Origin: Selaginella moellendorffii
Lineage: Eukaryota; Streptophyta; Lycopodiopsida; Selaginellales; Selaginellaceae
Direction of reading: 5' to 3'
NCBI RefSeq assembly: GCF_000143415.4
Contig: NW_003314282.1
Span: 667,381 to 731,380 of the forward strand
DNA: 64,000 nt
In this document: positions 12,101 through 23,890 of the stretch, piece by piece
Layout of the letters: each line of letters starts with the position of its first letter
How positions within the stretch are numbered: position 1 is the first letter of the stretch
Made by a program: the position numbers and the translations under genes
The notes under the pieces: model-generated
Seen by the model: only the letters and a program-made list of their open reading frames with translations
The model's database searches: none
What the model was told of the DNA's origin: nothing

Positions 12101-13076
12101 CGTTCCCCTTGGTTTGGCCCCTTTGCTAAATGTGAATCCCGACCCCGTCGTGTTCCCCTTTCGCAGGTTATCGTTGAAATGCACCTTGATGGCCGCATCC
12201 AACGCTTCCTTGTAGTTGGTCGGGTTCCACCGCATCACCTCACCGCGAGCCCAAGTTTGCAAACCTGATATGAAGGCATGGAACGCATCCATATCCCCCA
12301 TGTCCGTGACAAGTATCCTCTTTGCCATGAACCCATTCACATATTCCTGGATGGTTCCAGTCTGCTTCAGCCTACTCAACTCATCTCTCAGATGCAGAGT
12401 GGCATTCGGAGGAACGTATGTTGCGCGGATCCTCGCCTTCATCATATCCCAAGTGGCCACTGGTCCTTCGTTGGCCTCCATCGTTCTCCACCAAGACTTG
12501 GCATTATCTGCCAAGTATGGTTTTGCACATGGGACCTTCTCCGAGCTCGGTAACCGCAACGCTCAGAAGTAGTCCTCCATATCGTAAAACCAATCCTCCA
12601 CCACCTTATAGTCGTTCACTCCCTTGAAGACCGGTGGGGGCTTTGGTTTGTACTTGGGAACTGCCTGAGGGACTGATTCTACTTCGGTCTGTTCGACCTT
12701 GTCTGGTTTTGCCTCAGTCCCAGCCGAAAGATCCACACCTTCTGCGCTGCCAGCATCCGCAGTCTTTTTCTTTTTCTTCCGCCTCTCGTCACGTTTTAGC
12801 TTGCGTACGAGAGTTTCGAGCAGGGCATTGGTCTGTGCCAACTGTCCTTCTAGCACGTCCAATCGAGCCTTGGACGACCGAACCTCGCCACCGGACTCCT
12901 GTTTGGAAGTTTCCTCACTAGAGTCCTCCTCATGCAAGGATTCTTCATCCATAGCCTCTTGTTCGACCGGAGGCTCTAGCTCCGGCGGAGGTTCCGTCTC
13001 CGCCTGGGTTTGCTTATGCCCTGCCCTTGCCATCTCCCAGCAATCCGCCTCTATCCTTCGCTAGAACTGAGATAAA

Positions 13077-13089
13077 GGCTCCGATACCA
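13077..13089 (-). promoter_or_regulatory. Element 1 primer binding site (tRNA-iMet)
   Basis: On the element strand this reads TGGTATCGGAGCC, three bases from the 5' LTR. The plant initiator-Met consensus is TGGTATCAGAGC, so there is one mismatch, a G for A. Confidence 0.85.
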
Positions 13090-13092
13090 AAT

Positions 13093-14249
13093 TGTAAGCC
13101 ACAAATTTTTCCTTTCCAATTTGCCAGCTTACCTCGTCTATCCGTCCAACGCTGCCTTGGCTTTTGCTAAGTTCCCTCGCCAAGGTTCTCGCCTATGGTA
13201 CCAGCTCCTACTTGGTTTCAGCTACTCACTGCACGAGCAACGGAGTGTTAGCCATCCTTCCACGGATTCCCAAATCACTCCCAATCCCCCTCCCCGGGTT
13301 AGACTGGACTTAAGGTTCGGCTACACTCCCCGCAAGCACAAGCAGCCAAGCACACCAAGCTTCCAGGTTCCTAACATCCCTTGGTACCACAAGACTTGAT
13401 CATGGGACCCTCTAAATCCCAAGTCTTGAGTGCAACACTTGCTTCGGGATGCCGGGGCGAAACACCGTGGCCTAGCGGCCCGGTATGGGTACCTCTCGCC
13501 CCCCACTTCCATCCCGAAGGAAAGCCCAAGCCCCTAGGGAGGGCGAGGACCAATGAGCCGCATGGTACTCAAGTGGGGCACCACTCCACATGAGCCGGGA
13601 GCACCGCAATCGGTTTCCCTTTCGGGAGTGGGAGCTGCTCTTGAGCACTTCCTTGGATGGCCCCTCCGGCACCAGCCAAGTCCATGCTCACTCCCACCCA
13701 AGGCCCCTCGGTCCCAGTCTCAACCTCAAGTCGGTTTGGAAGCCCAACTGGAGAGTCCCTTCAAAACTGGTTCCTGGACCTCACTATCCCTACTATACTT
13801 TTGGAACCCCCTGCAGCCCCCCCCCCCCCCCCCCCGGGAGACGCACGCTTTGGGCTTTCACCCCTTGACCCGTATTAGTATTTGGACTTAGTCTCTGGCT
13901 CGATCTCGGACCCGATTTCGGATCCGACTTCAGATTCGGTTTCGGACTCGATCTCGGACTCGATCTCGGACCCGATCTCGAACCCGACTTCGGACTCAAC
14001 CTCGGACTCGGTCTCGGACCCGATTTCGGATCTCGGACTCCGTCTCGAACTCGGTCTCGAACTCGAACTCGAACTCGGTCCCCGAGTCGGTCTCGGACTC
14101 GATTCCGGACTCGATCTCGAACTCGGTCCTAGAGTCGGTCTTGGACTCGATCTTCGACTTGGTCTCATCCGATGAACTCTTTGTCATTTTGGTCATGCTT
14201 TCGGGGTGTTCCTTTAGCCTACGACACCTCGGCGAGTTGGTTCCTTACA
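13093..14249 (-). repeat. Element 1 5' LTR
   Basis: About 1157 bp, TGTAAG...CTTACA, directly followed by the GATAT duplication. Contains the same degenerate array (13882-14170). Because the element is on the minus strand, this right-hand LTR is the promoter-bearing one. Confidence 0.93.
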
Positions 14250-14254
14250 GATAT
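14250..14254 (+). repeat. Element 1 target-site duplication, right
   Basis: GATAT, matching 6700-6704. Confidence 0.9.
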
Positions 14255-15049
14255 GTAAACCTGGGGCCTTTTAACTTATACTCAGCTAATCTTTCCACTT
14301 GGAAGTTGGTAAGCTGATGTCTGTGCATAAGCCATCTTGAAGAAATTTCAAGAGCAAGTAATTTGAATAAAAATATGACATTATTTTATTATTTATTTTG
14401 AAATTTCCAGTTTTATATTTTAAATTTGTATTAATTGGTAATGATCTGCGTGACTCTAGATCTGGATCAATGCCTATGAAGAATTAAATGGATTGCAACT
14501 GCTTGTCTGAAGGAATGGGGTTCATAGCTCCTATTTGTGTGCTAACCTAGCAAAATCTTAGCAATTGTTATAAAAATTGACACACTACAAGTGCATCTTA
14601 TGAAATTGTCTATTCAGAAAATCACTCCCAGATCCATGAAGCCGCTGCTGAGAACAAGGGCAAGGGTAGCAAAGACAGTTCCCTCATGAATTTCTGGAAA
14701 GTCCTCACTTCTAACCTGCAACCCCTTCCAGATCATGCAATCTGGAGCATTCCATTTTTTCCTTCAAAGCTTCAAAGCTTTTACATCATAAGCAAGCTTG
14801 AATAGTATTGAGTTTATTGAAACCATATAAACTATTTAGTATGCCCAAAGAGCACTAAAGGTGCATTCATCCCAATCTTTTTAATTTGTTTTCATAATCT
14901 TTTTAAGTGTTTTATTTGTAAATTTGAGAGTAGTATGATGTTAAAGCTTTGTGTTTGATCGTGAATTCTTCAATTAGAATCTTGATTATTTCATTGATTC
15001 AAACCTTCTTACCAAATTATAAACTTTTGAATTTAAACTTTTTGGAAAG

Positions 15050-15300
15050 CCCAACTTAGTATTACTTAAACTCAAAGACCCTTAACCTTAAATATTTCAA
15101 GACCCTTAACTAATTGGGAAAAAGGGTGCACTTTTATTCATGGGCCTTTTCCCTTTATACTTAAACCCTTATAAATCACTCTTAAACTTATCTCAACTCA
15201 TCAAAACCTTGTCCCACCTCCTGATTAACAAGTATATATTTGAGAGAACAATGTAGGCAATCGTGCATCCAGTCTCCAGTGCTCTCAAAGATCTTTACTA
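15050..15300 (+). repeat. LTR relic inside the SNF2-like copy
   Basis: Shares 'caagacccttaact...aaaagggtgcacttttattcat' type sequence with 42611-42872 and 42993-43200, so it belongs to the same LTR family. It interrupts homology between the two SNF2-like copies. Confidence 0.6.
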
Positions 15301-15311
15301 CGACTCTTTGT

Positions 15312-15650
15312 AAGGAACCAACTCTCCAAGGTGTCATAGGCTAAAGGATCCTCGAAAGCATGATTGAAATGATAAAGAATTTATCAAATGAGACTGAGTC
15401 CGAAATTGAGTCCGAGACCGACTTTTAGACCGAATTTAATACCAAGTCTAAGATCAAGTTTGAGACCAGCTCCGAGACCGAGTGCGAGACCAAGTTAGAG
15501 ACCGAGTTTGAGACTGAGTCCGAGATCCAAGATTGGGTCTGAGACCAAGTTCGAGATCAAGTTCAAGATCAAGTCCGAAGTTGGGTCTGAGATCGAATCC
15601 AAAATCAAGTGTGAGACCGAATCTAAGTTTGAGTCTAAGAACAAGCAATG
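15312..15650 (-). repeat. Decayed Element 1-type LTR end, inverted
   Basis: Begins TGTAAGGAACCAACTC, the reverse complement of the Element 1 LTR end, and continues with 'gctaaaggat', 'catgat..aaatgat' and then a diverged GAGACC/AGTCC array. A truncated LTR fragment, much older than Element 1. Confidence 0.8.
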
Positions 15651-16961
15651 AAGACAATATTATTAATTGGGGGGGGGGAGGGGACAGTGAAAGATGCCCA
15701 AGAGAAATATCTGCCTCAGTACTTAACCAGCAGGTTGAGTTTCTAAGCTGTGAAGGCTGAGATACCATGTCTCATCAAAATTAGTGACTGGAATCCACAT
15801 GCTGATTTGCAGGCTCGTGCTCATAGGTCAGACGAGCAAAGTAGGTATTAAAACTTGTTCCAGATGCTGTTACTCAAATTTTTTCATATGTCCAGGTGAT
15901 GATCTAGATAGGCTCCGCTAATCAGTGCTAGGGGAACTATTGAGGAGAGGATGATGCAGTTAACCAAGAAGAACATGGTGGTTGAGCATCTCGTGGCTGG
16001 ACTATTCGCTAAAAATGCTTGGAAATGAGGGCTCGGGGTGTGAATACCTGAGCTGTCTAATCTCACAGTTGAAGCTTTGGCTTTGCGGTGATATGGATGT
16101 CAAGAACCGGACCTGGAGCCACTGCCGCCAGTGGGGTAAGATGATATGATCTGGGGCTTGATGTCGTGGAGGCGCGCGCTGCTTTACACTTGTTACAACC
16201 TTCCTTATGTTGGATTCTCATTGTCTTGTTAGAAAATGCAAGTTTAAATCAATGTGCAAGACAGTGCCGGTTTGATCAGGGTGTTTTGGTCTACAAAGAA
16301 GATCAGATCAAATTGGTGCTTCAACAGGTGCGTGAGAACAAACGATTTGACTAGTTCATCACTGCTTTTGACCCGTTTTCTCCTGTGCAGATCCTTGGCG
16401 TATCAGCACACTGAGCAAGAATTATTTGAGCAGTACTTGTGGGGGCGACAATATAGGCAAAGTCTGGTAAGAACATTATGAATCTCTTGCATCAAACACT
16501 GTCACCCCTCGACATCATTGCTACCAAACTCCATGGACCAGAACCTCCTCCAGATCAACAACAACAACAAGCAACCCAGCAAGCGATGATAAAGTTTTTT
16601 TTTTTTCTCTGTTTTTTATTTTATTTTTCATTTTTAGAATAAAATAAAGCTGCTTAGTACATAAAACTTGAAAAACTATATCGATACAATGTTAGCGCGG
16701 AGGCCCTCCAAGGGTAATAAGGTCCAAGAGTGACCAGAGGTTTAAATTCAGTATTGACATGATATAACACAAATTTGTTTTCAAACAACAAATACAAGAA
16801 TTAAAATTTAAGACCACCTTAGCCATGAAAATGTCTGTCAGATGATGGAGATCCACATTGCTCACATTCATCTTCTGAACAGTTCTATATGGAGTCTAAA
16901 ACGCCCCTCAAAGTACCTATTCAGCGAGTAGATCGATAATACTGTTGTCCAGGCATGGCAG

Positions 16962-18272
16962 TTGCGTGACGTGATCAAAAGGCAAGCTTCATTCTTTTGG
17001 TTTTCTCACGGAAAAGCCTTTTCTAGGTCATGGTTGGCAATGAGTCCTCCCTTGTGGAACAATCTTCTCGCAGCTTATGCAAAGGAAGGGCACTTCGATG
17101 AGGCCCGGAGGGCGTTCAAGAGAATGCCACAGTTCAGCATGGAGGCTTGCATTGCGATGTGCATCGCCTGCGTCAACAAAGGCAAACTCCAGTCCGCCCA
17201 GCGAGTCTTTGAGAAGTGCCACCACAAAGATATCCTATCCTGGAACTCTATCCTCGCAGCATTTGCAAGGAGCGGGCATCTCCTCGAGGCCAAGCTGGTG
17301 TTCAAGCGAATACCAAGACGTGATTTTGGATCCTTCAAAGGGATCATCGCAGCGTACGTGAAGAAAGGAAAGCCTCACAAAGCCAGGATGATCTTCCGAA
17401 GAATCCCGCAAACCTCACGGGTGTTGGATCCCGAGATATCGGAGATGCTGATCCGGGGATATGGAAGCCAGGGAATGGTGATGGAAGCCAAGAACGTCTT
17501 CGAGAGTATGCCTCAACCGAGCGCTTCGTGCTGGGCTGCCATGGTCGAGTGCTACGTGAAGAACAAGCTGCTCGTCCAGGCCTCGTTGCTGCTAAACATT
17601 GCACCTCCACTCCAGGCTGCAGCTCTCGGGCGATTGATCCAAGCCTTTGGAGTGGAAGCCGGCGACTTCGACTCCGCCAAGAGACTCTTCGATGGCTTTC
17701 GCTCGGGATCCGGCGTGGAGGTCTGGAACACGATGCTTCGACTTTGCTGCACGGACGTCGGCAAGCTGGAGTTTGCAAAGGTGGTGTTTGACGCCATGCC
17801 CGAGCGGAACTTCTCGACGTGGGACTCCATCTTTGGTGCTTACTTGCGGCTCAAGAGCGTGGAGGAGTCGAGGATTCTGTTCGACAGTGTGCCGGAGAGA
17901 ACAAGTAGCTGGTGGAGCTCGATGATCTCCGCGTACACTCGGCAAGGCTATCCGGCTCAAGCGTTGAGGCTGTTCAAGCTCATGGACCTGGATGGATTCC
18001 GGCCCGACTATGGAACTTACGGCACGGCTCTTTTCGTTTGCTCCAGCGATGCGGACAAGGATGTCGTTCGTAAAGCCATGAGAATGTCCAAGCAACAGAG
18101 AGCCCGAGAGACCGCTCCAGTCGACATTTCTTCTCCAGTCGATTCTCAGTCGATCTTGGAACCATGTTACGAGTTGGATCTACCATCGCCACAGCTTGCA
18201 AAGAAACAAACCAGACAAAAGCCACCACCTGGGACAATTTCGAAGAAACAATTCAAAGAACGGGAGAGCTGA
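16962..18272 (+). CDS. Pentatricopeptide repeat (PPR) protein
   Basis: An intronless 436-residue reading frame. At least nine PPR units of about 31-35 residues are visible, e.g. 'WNNLLAAYAKEGHFDEARRA', 'SWNSILAAFARSGHLLEAKL', 'CWAAMVECYVKNKLLVQASL', 'WWSSMISAYTRQGYPAQALR', with short MPQ/MPE linkers as in PLS-class proteins. PPR proteins bind organellar RNA and act in editing, splicing or stability. No clear E or DYW editing domain follows; the last 60 residues are a polar tail. The first ATG is used, though Met27 (MSPPLW) is also possible. Convergent with the heme-oxygenase-like gene, about 100 bp apart. The matching sequence at the far right of the window suggests another copy may follow beyond 64000. 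Confidence 0.88.
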   Translation: MRDVIKRQASFFWFSHGKAFSRSWLAMSPPLWNNLLAAYAKEGHFDEARRAFKRMPQFSMEACIAMCIACVNKGKLQSAQRVFEKCHHKDILSWNSILAAFARSGHLLEAKLVFKRIPRRDFGSFKGIIAAYVKKGKPHKARMIFRRIPQTSRVLDPEISEMLIRGYGSQGMVMEAKNVFESMPQPSASCWAAMVECYVKNKLLVQASLLLNIAPPLQAAALGRLIQAFGVEAGDFDSAKRLFDGFRSGSGVEVWNTMLRLCCTDVGKLEFAKVVFDAMPERNFSTWDSIFGAYLRLKSVEESRILFDSVPERTSSWWSSMISAYTRQGYPAQALRLFKLMDLDGFRPDYGTYGTALFVCSSDADKDVVRKAMRMSKQQRARETAPVDISSPVDSQSILEPCYELDLPSPQLAKKQTRQKPPPGTISKKQFKERES

Positions 18273-18377
18273 AAGGAGGCCGTTCTTACTTTTGGTGGAG
18301 GACGAAACGTTACAGGCACTCACAAAAGCCCGAAGATCTTCTTGGCTAACTCCTCTTTTCTCTTCTTTTTTTTCCTT

Positions 18378-19877
18378 CTACTCGACAACAGCAAGGCTGG
18401 AGAGTAGCAGGCTGGCCTTTTGTATCGCTCTGGGAAGCTCTTGCATCACCTGAGAAGATTAAAAGGCAAAGTGAAGAAGGGAAGAGCGAATTGCGAAGTT
18501 ACCTCCTCGCGATCGTCTTCAGCAGTGATGAGGTGGCCAACTTGGTTGAAGGCAGCAATGAGAACTTTGATCGGATCTTTCACGCCCTGTGCACGAGAAG
18601 AACTTTGCTGGAGCTTTGAAAAGTTTCGGTACGTTTACCTCTGGATAGACGTGGTAAAACGAGAATGCCTTGCGCTCGGACAAAACTGGAAGACACTCTA
18701 CAGCCTTGGCACCAATTCTCATTCCTGTTTTCCAGCACAAGAAACTTGTCAAAACTCTATCAAAGTTTTGTTCTTCTCCTACCTGTTGATAGATGTGATA
18801 CGTTTACGCCAAAAATGTGTGCCAGGAGTCTCAGACGTTTCTCTCTCGACTTTTCTTCGCTTTGGCCCGGCGATGGATTTGCTAATTGCTCAATGTACTG
18901 CAGAAAAAGTAGCCACCATTTTTCCAAGTGTGAGTGTTTCATACCTTCACATATGCAAGCGTTTGAGTGTTTGGTTCTGGCAGAGTGGACAACGAGCTCT
19001 CTTTTTGCATCGCTGTTAGATCCGCTTCAATGGCCTGTTGGTTTTCATAGTTTCGTGGTCTCATGCATGCTTACGAGAACAAAAAAAACTTGGAGGAAAG
19101 CTTACCGAGGAACGATTCAAGCCTAGTTTGTCGTTGAAAATGGCAACGCTGTCTTCGATAGCAGCACAGATTTCGATGGCACTGCCTAATGCGCGGTACA
19201 CTGCGCGCTAAGAAATACCACGAATCCATCAAAGTTTTCGTACAGAAAGAAAAAGAGAAAACACTGACCTGGTCGACAAGGTATTGCACGTATTTCTTCT
19301 CTCCAAACTTCCATTTCTCGAATGGAGGAAGCTTTCGCGGCTGCACAACCGCAATGTCTCCCTGCAAAAACAAATCTCATTAACTTCGTTCTTATTGTTC
19401 TTTTTTTCTAGCAAAAATACCTTGCTTTCCAAGAGCTGAATTCGCTTCACAAGTTGCTCGTAGAATGGCAAGTCATTCCCAAAAGAGCTGGCCGATGGAC
19501 TAAAACTCTTGAGCTTGAGCTTCTCAAGGTCCTCTGGATTCTCTCCTCCGTCCCACGACTCTACTTGCACAAAATCCACCTTTCCTTTCGCTGCGACCTC
19601 GGGATCAATGTGCAGCCTTCTCTTCCGGTGCTTCACTTCCTACAAGTTGGGGAAAGAAGCAATTGCTTCTGCAAAGAACAAACAAAGCACAAAGAAAGTT
19701 CTATACCTTCTCCACTTCTTTCACCACACTCTTGAGCTCCTGCTGCTTTTTCGTAGCTGCCTCTTTCTTCTGTGGAGCACTCTGGCCAAATCCTCGTTTC
19801 GGAGGAATAGAATTTGTCACAACGAGCTTAAGTTTCACTGTCGGGGGCATAAGCGTCGAGATTGCAAGATGCGCCAT
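18378..19877 (-). CDS. Heme oxygenase-like protein, probably plastid
   Basis: Nine exons with short GT-AG introns can be followed from ATG at 19877 to TAG at 18378. The N-terminus (MAHLAISTLMPPTVKLK...) looks like a transit peptide followed by a Lys/Glu-rich stretch. Conserved plant HO landmarks appear in order: 'KWKFGEKKYVQYLVD', a helix with 'AVYRALGSAIE', 'SHLSTGMRIGAKAVE' and a 'FYH' segment; the C-terminus ends in an amphipathic helix. Heme oxygenases open heme to biliverdin for phytochrome chromophore synthesis. I see no counterpart of the proximal His in the usual 'MRxVAMRLH' motif, so this may be a non-catalytic HO2-like or divergent member. The family call is good; activity is doubtful. 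Confidence 0.72.
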
Positions 19878-20049
19878 GGTGAGAGGACCTATATCCACAA
19901 ACAAAACCGCAAAATCTACATGGGCGGGCCAGAAATGCCAATGCAGGATCCGAGAGTGATCTCGCTCACCGAAATGCGCCTACTCCAAGCTTCTTTTTGG
20001 TTGATCCATCCAGATAGGTTTTTTCAGAAAGGTGAGTTTCTACATTGAA

Positions 20050-23000
20050 TATAAATTTAATATAATAATTTTCTTGAGTTCAACAGATTCTTTCATCTTA
20101 TAAAATTAAATTCTAAACATTGTGAACTTCTTTGTGGAAGCTTTAGATACATTAACTTTTAAAAACTAAATGACATAATTGAAATTATTATTATATACTT
20201 AAGATCACCTGTCTTTGTCATGAATGTGATTATTGGTACTATAAGTTATGTGTCAATGAGTCTTTTTAGATATTATTATCTTCTATGACAGCAAAAAATT
20301 AGTATTGTTATACTCTCTATCAATTTCATTTGTAGGTATTCAGCATGGCATTAGTGGATTGCTTTTAAACATGATTATGGTGATCAATTAAGGATGTATG
20401 GATGAGCTTATTAGTTCAATTAGTTATTGTTATAAACTTTTATTAGATTGATATTTTTTTTCGTAAGTTTAAGGTTTAGTCAAATTGAGTCCCAAAAGAA
20501 AATTATCAGAGATAAAGGATTAAATATGTAAATCATCTTCTTTTATTTAAGAAATAATTTGCAACAAAGTGTAATTTCATTACTCATATTTACATTATGC
20601 AATCAAGAGTCCCTACATGTTAATTATAATTGTCCTACAAGTGGTGTGCCATGGATTAAATAGTGGTGAAGTGCTAAACCATTTTGCTTAAACATGCTAA
20701 CAAAAGGTTTGTGTTGTAATGCTCAATTCTTTTTAGTTGGGTAACTTAGTGTTAGATTATTTTTTAGTTGGTCAGACAAAGAATAATATATATTTGTTTA
20801 CATTATAAATGAAGTAAGTGGTATTAAGTGTTATAAATCTATATCAATGGGATATGGCATTTATGCTACATTTTATCATTTGAGTTAGCACTTAATACTA
20901 GTATAAACCTTTATAGTAGTGGTATAGGCTTAGTTTGTGATATCATTTAAATGATTATCAAGTTATTTGATTTCTATATCATGTTTTTGTGATCATAAGC
21001 AATGTATTTGCAAAGTTGCTTAGTCAAACAATAATCAACCCCAAAAAGGTTGATCATGATGCTGGTTTACTTACAAGTAATAGCATTGTTTTTCATGATC
21101 CATCATGTTAAGCTAGTGTTAATACTTTGGTTCCTTGAGATTTTGTCCATTAAGGTTTTAGAAAAATTGTAGTATTTATTTGCTATAACTTGTTGGTGAA
21201 TTTATAAATTGTTGATTGTTCATAGGTAAATTGTAAACTAAAGAATGTGTGAAATTAAGGCATTTACATTGCTAACACTTATGATAATAAAAGTGGCATT
21301 ATTACATCAAATGATAAAGAGTTTTTCTTAGAGCTTGATTTTCATGTTATTTCTCTTGTTATTGTTTTGGTTACATACTAAATTTTAAAAGTGATTGAAG
21401 AAGAGTATTAGTGCAATATAAATATCCAAAGATATGATCTTTGTGATTGAGTCTTAGGTATTCATTTTGCATTCTAGCAGATGTCAATATCAAATATTGA
21501 ATATATAAGTATATTTTTAAATATTTATGCATTCTCTTGAGTTATGGGAGTTTATATTAAGGTGAACTTATATGAAGTTGGTTAACAATTGGGAATTTGT
21601 ATTTCTGAGCTAAAATGTTTTTTATAATTTTTTAAAAACTTTTCCAGTAGCTGATTTATTTTTGCCTGAAAACCATTCCATTTTTATAAAGCTATTACAA
21701 ACTAATCAAGTTGAATTACCAATCAAATTGAATGAAGTTGAGTTTAAGTGGCTTAAACTTTATGTGGTAATTTGAATGATGCAGCTTGAAAGGGATACTA
21801 ACTTTATGTGGTAATTTAAATGATGCAACTTGAAAGGGATGCTAGCTTTTGGGGTTAAGGCAATTAAGTTGAATAAAGCTTAGAGTTAGCATAGAAAGTG
21901 GTTAACATTTATACCTTCTTCTTTAGCATTATGCATAGTGGCAAATTGTATTTTCTATTGGACTAAACTCTAGGAAAGTAGTAAACTTTCATTAGTTTTG
22001 ACTTAGTCTTTGTGGCCTTACATCTTAATTGAGGATAATGACATTTAACTTAGTTGTTTGTAATGAAAGTATTAGTATTCACACTATAACTTTGTCTATT
22101 AAAAGGTTATATACATATATAAATCTTATCTTATAGTTTTCATTTTAGGTTCAGCTAAGTGTTGATTATTTATAATTAGCTCATAAGTTCTTTAGTTATG
22201 CTTGGAGCTATTGACTAAACATGTTATAAATTCTTGTTGTATAATTAAATTCAAGTAATTCATAAAAGTATAATCTAGCTAAATATTGGTTCTTATAGTT
22301 ACACTCTTTGGAAGAAATTTTCTAGAGGTTTAAAAAAAAGTATTATAAATACTTAAAAACTTTGTAAATATAAGGAAGAGAAAGTTAGAAAAAAATTTAT
22401 TTTTCATATTACTACATTAAATTTAGAGCTTGTATATTATAGTGGTACATAAAAGTGATAAAAATTCTTATAATTACCCTATAACTACATTATAATTTTC
22501 ATATAAAACTATTTAATTAATTTCTAAACTAGTTTTATGATGTTCACATTTATTTGTAGAATAAAACTAGTTGCATAATTTTAAATTTTTTCTATAATTA
22601 GTTGATTTTTATAAATAAAATTTTGAAATTTTTATTACTTTATACCTGTTTATGTACTAATACAATCACCCCTTTGGAAATATAGATTTTTATTGTTTAT
22701 AAATATTTAAGATTCAAGGTTTAGGGTTTATAAAAAATGATTAATACTTAGATTCTTTCATTCATCTAGAGGGGGGTTTTTTATTAGGAAGGAGAGGATT
22801 TTTATTTCTTTTTAAGAAGGGAATTTAGTTTTGTTTTGGACTACTTGGATTATTAGGTAATGGTGAAAAATCATTTAGTGTTTGGTAAATTAGTAGTTGA
22901 TGAATCTTAAGTTTAGAAAACCTGAAAGGTTGAAAAGCATAAGTAAACATACATTGCCTTCTCCCACCTTGAAATGCTAATATAAAACTTAAAGAATATA

Positions 23001-23530
23001 TGTTAAAAGGTAAAATGCATTAATATGGTTATTCACAAAGTTTTGGCTTGAGTTTGCAATCTTATTGACTGTCACTACCCAATAGTTCTAACACTTATAG
23101 AGATTGATACACATTCAGAATGTGATTGTTAGCTTTCTTTAGCACATGTATCTATATAACTAAAATTAAACTTTCAATCCATAAATTTTTTTTGCCAATT
23201 GTAAACCTATAAAATACCATTAATCTTACATGGATCCTAACCTTCACTCAAAATAATTTGTTGCATGCTATTAAAAAGTTGAGAGGGTCCCCATTAAGAA
23301 TTGAAGGAACAATCCTACTAAATGGGAATAGAATTGAGATAAGAGTGAGCAATAAGTTCTCAATTTTATTCATGCTTTATGTGTGCATGTCATATGTGTT
23401 AAATTTCCTTCTCTCCTCTCATAACAACCAATGCACATGCAAGCTTTACTAGACAGCTATTAAATAAAACAAAACTTTATCAAAATATTTCAACAAGACA
23501 TAGTTAAAGAAATTATCTTTTGACAGTTAC
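20050..23530. other. AT-rich gene desert
   Basis: About 3.5 kb with no supported exon, RNA gene or complete element. A 44-bp unit is tandemly duplicated at 21758-21845. Low-complexity AT stretches dominate. The region ends at the Element 2 target site GTTAC (23526-23530). Confidence 0.6.
23526..23530 (+). repeat. Element 2 target-site duplication, left
   Basis: GTTAC, identical to 30049-30053. Confidence 0.9.
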
Positions 23531-23890
23531 TGTCAAGACCCCCAACAAGATCAAGACTAGAAAATGCTAAAGACAAAGAGAAAAGCTAGTGAAAACAAAG
23601 AAGAGGCCTTAGACTGGTGTTGATTCAGATTGTGGAGAAATGGAACAAGGCTAACCTATATATACTATAGGTTGATGAAGCTCCACCACTCTTGGATCGA
23701 GGACGGCCTAAATACAGCTGAGGTCGAGGAGGCGCCACATCATCATCAGGAATGTGGCTCGAGACTCAGGAATCGGGAAGTGTCTCGAGAGTCAGGAATA
23801 GGGAAGTGTCTCGAGAGTCAGGAATGTGGTCTGCAGGTCAGGAATCCGGCGAGAGTCAGGAATGTGGCAAGAATTGGGGGATTCCTGACA
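23531..23890 (-). repeat. Element 2 3' LTR
   Basis: 360 bp, TGTCAAGACC to ATTCCTGACA. Contains a 26-bp minisatellite (unit with 'ggaagtgtctcgagagtc') in two full copies, against three in the other LTR. Confidence 0.93.

Larger units (their letters stand above)
8261..13033 (-). pseudogene. gag-pol: Element 1 gag-pol polyprotein, interrupted
   Basis: Gag starts at 13033 (MARAGHKQ) and stays in frame with pol; there is no frameshift. In order the coding strand shows a capsid-like gag, a CX2CX4HX4C knuckle ([14 protein letters not shown]), retropepsin DTGA, RT with LPQ-type motifs, RNase H (DTDASD), the integrase HHCC zinc domain, the first two catalytic Asp of DDE, and a C-terminal chromodomain (WEPEENL). 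Breaks are TGA at 12563-12565 in gag and at 8576-8578 before the chromodomain, the RT catalytic Asp changed to Asn at 10661-10663, and GT-AG insertions at 9113-9159 and 8643-8694. These are relics of a mobile element. Confidence 0.92.
6705..14249 (-). mobile_element. Ty3/Gypsy LTR retrotransposon, Element 1 (chromovirus)
   Basis: A complete element, coding on the minus strand. The LTRs begin TGTAAG and end CTTACA (6705-7864 and 13093-14249) and differ by few, mostly transition, changes, so the insertion looks recent. The 5-bp target duplication GATAT is perfect (6700-6704 and 14250-14254). The primer binding site matches initiator-Met tRNA. Coding order is gag, zinc knuckle, protease, RT, RNase H, integrase, chromodomain in one frame, interrupted by two TGA stops and two intron-like insertions. 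The RT active site reads YIDN instead of YxDD, so this copy is probably unable to move by itself. Confidence 0.95.
14630..16600 (+). pseudogene. SNF2/CHD-type chromatin remodeler fragment, copy 1
   Basis: Exon-like blocks read toward SNF2 helicase C-terminal motifs: 'ISDWNPHADLQARAHR' (about 15783-15832, motif V/VI region) and, after an intron-like gap, 'GTIEERMMQLTKKNMVVEHLV' split by a frame change near 15900-16010. Both are typical of CHD3/PICKLE-like remodelers. The frame is broken by stops and indels, the helicase N-half is absent, and retroelement DNA (about 14770-15650) lies inside. A second copy is at 62563-64000. The family call rests on these two motifs only; the flanking parts are unrecognised. 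Confidence 0.5.
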
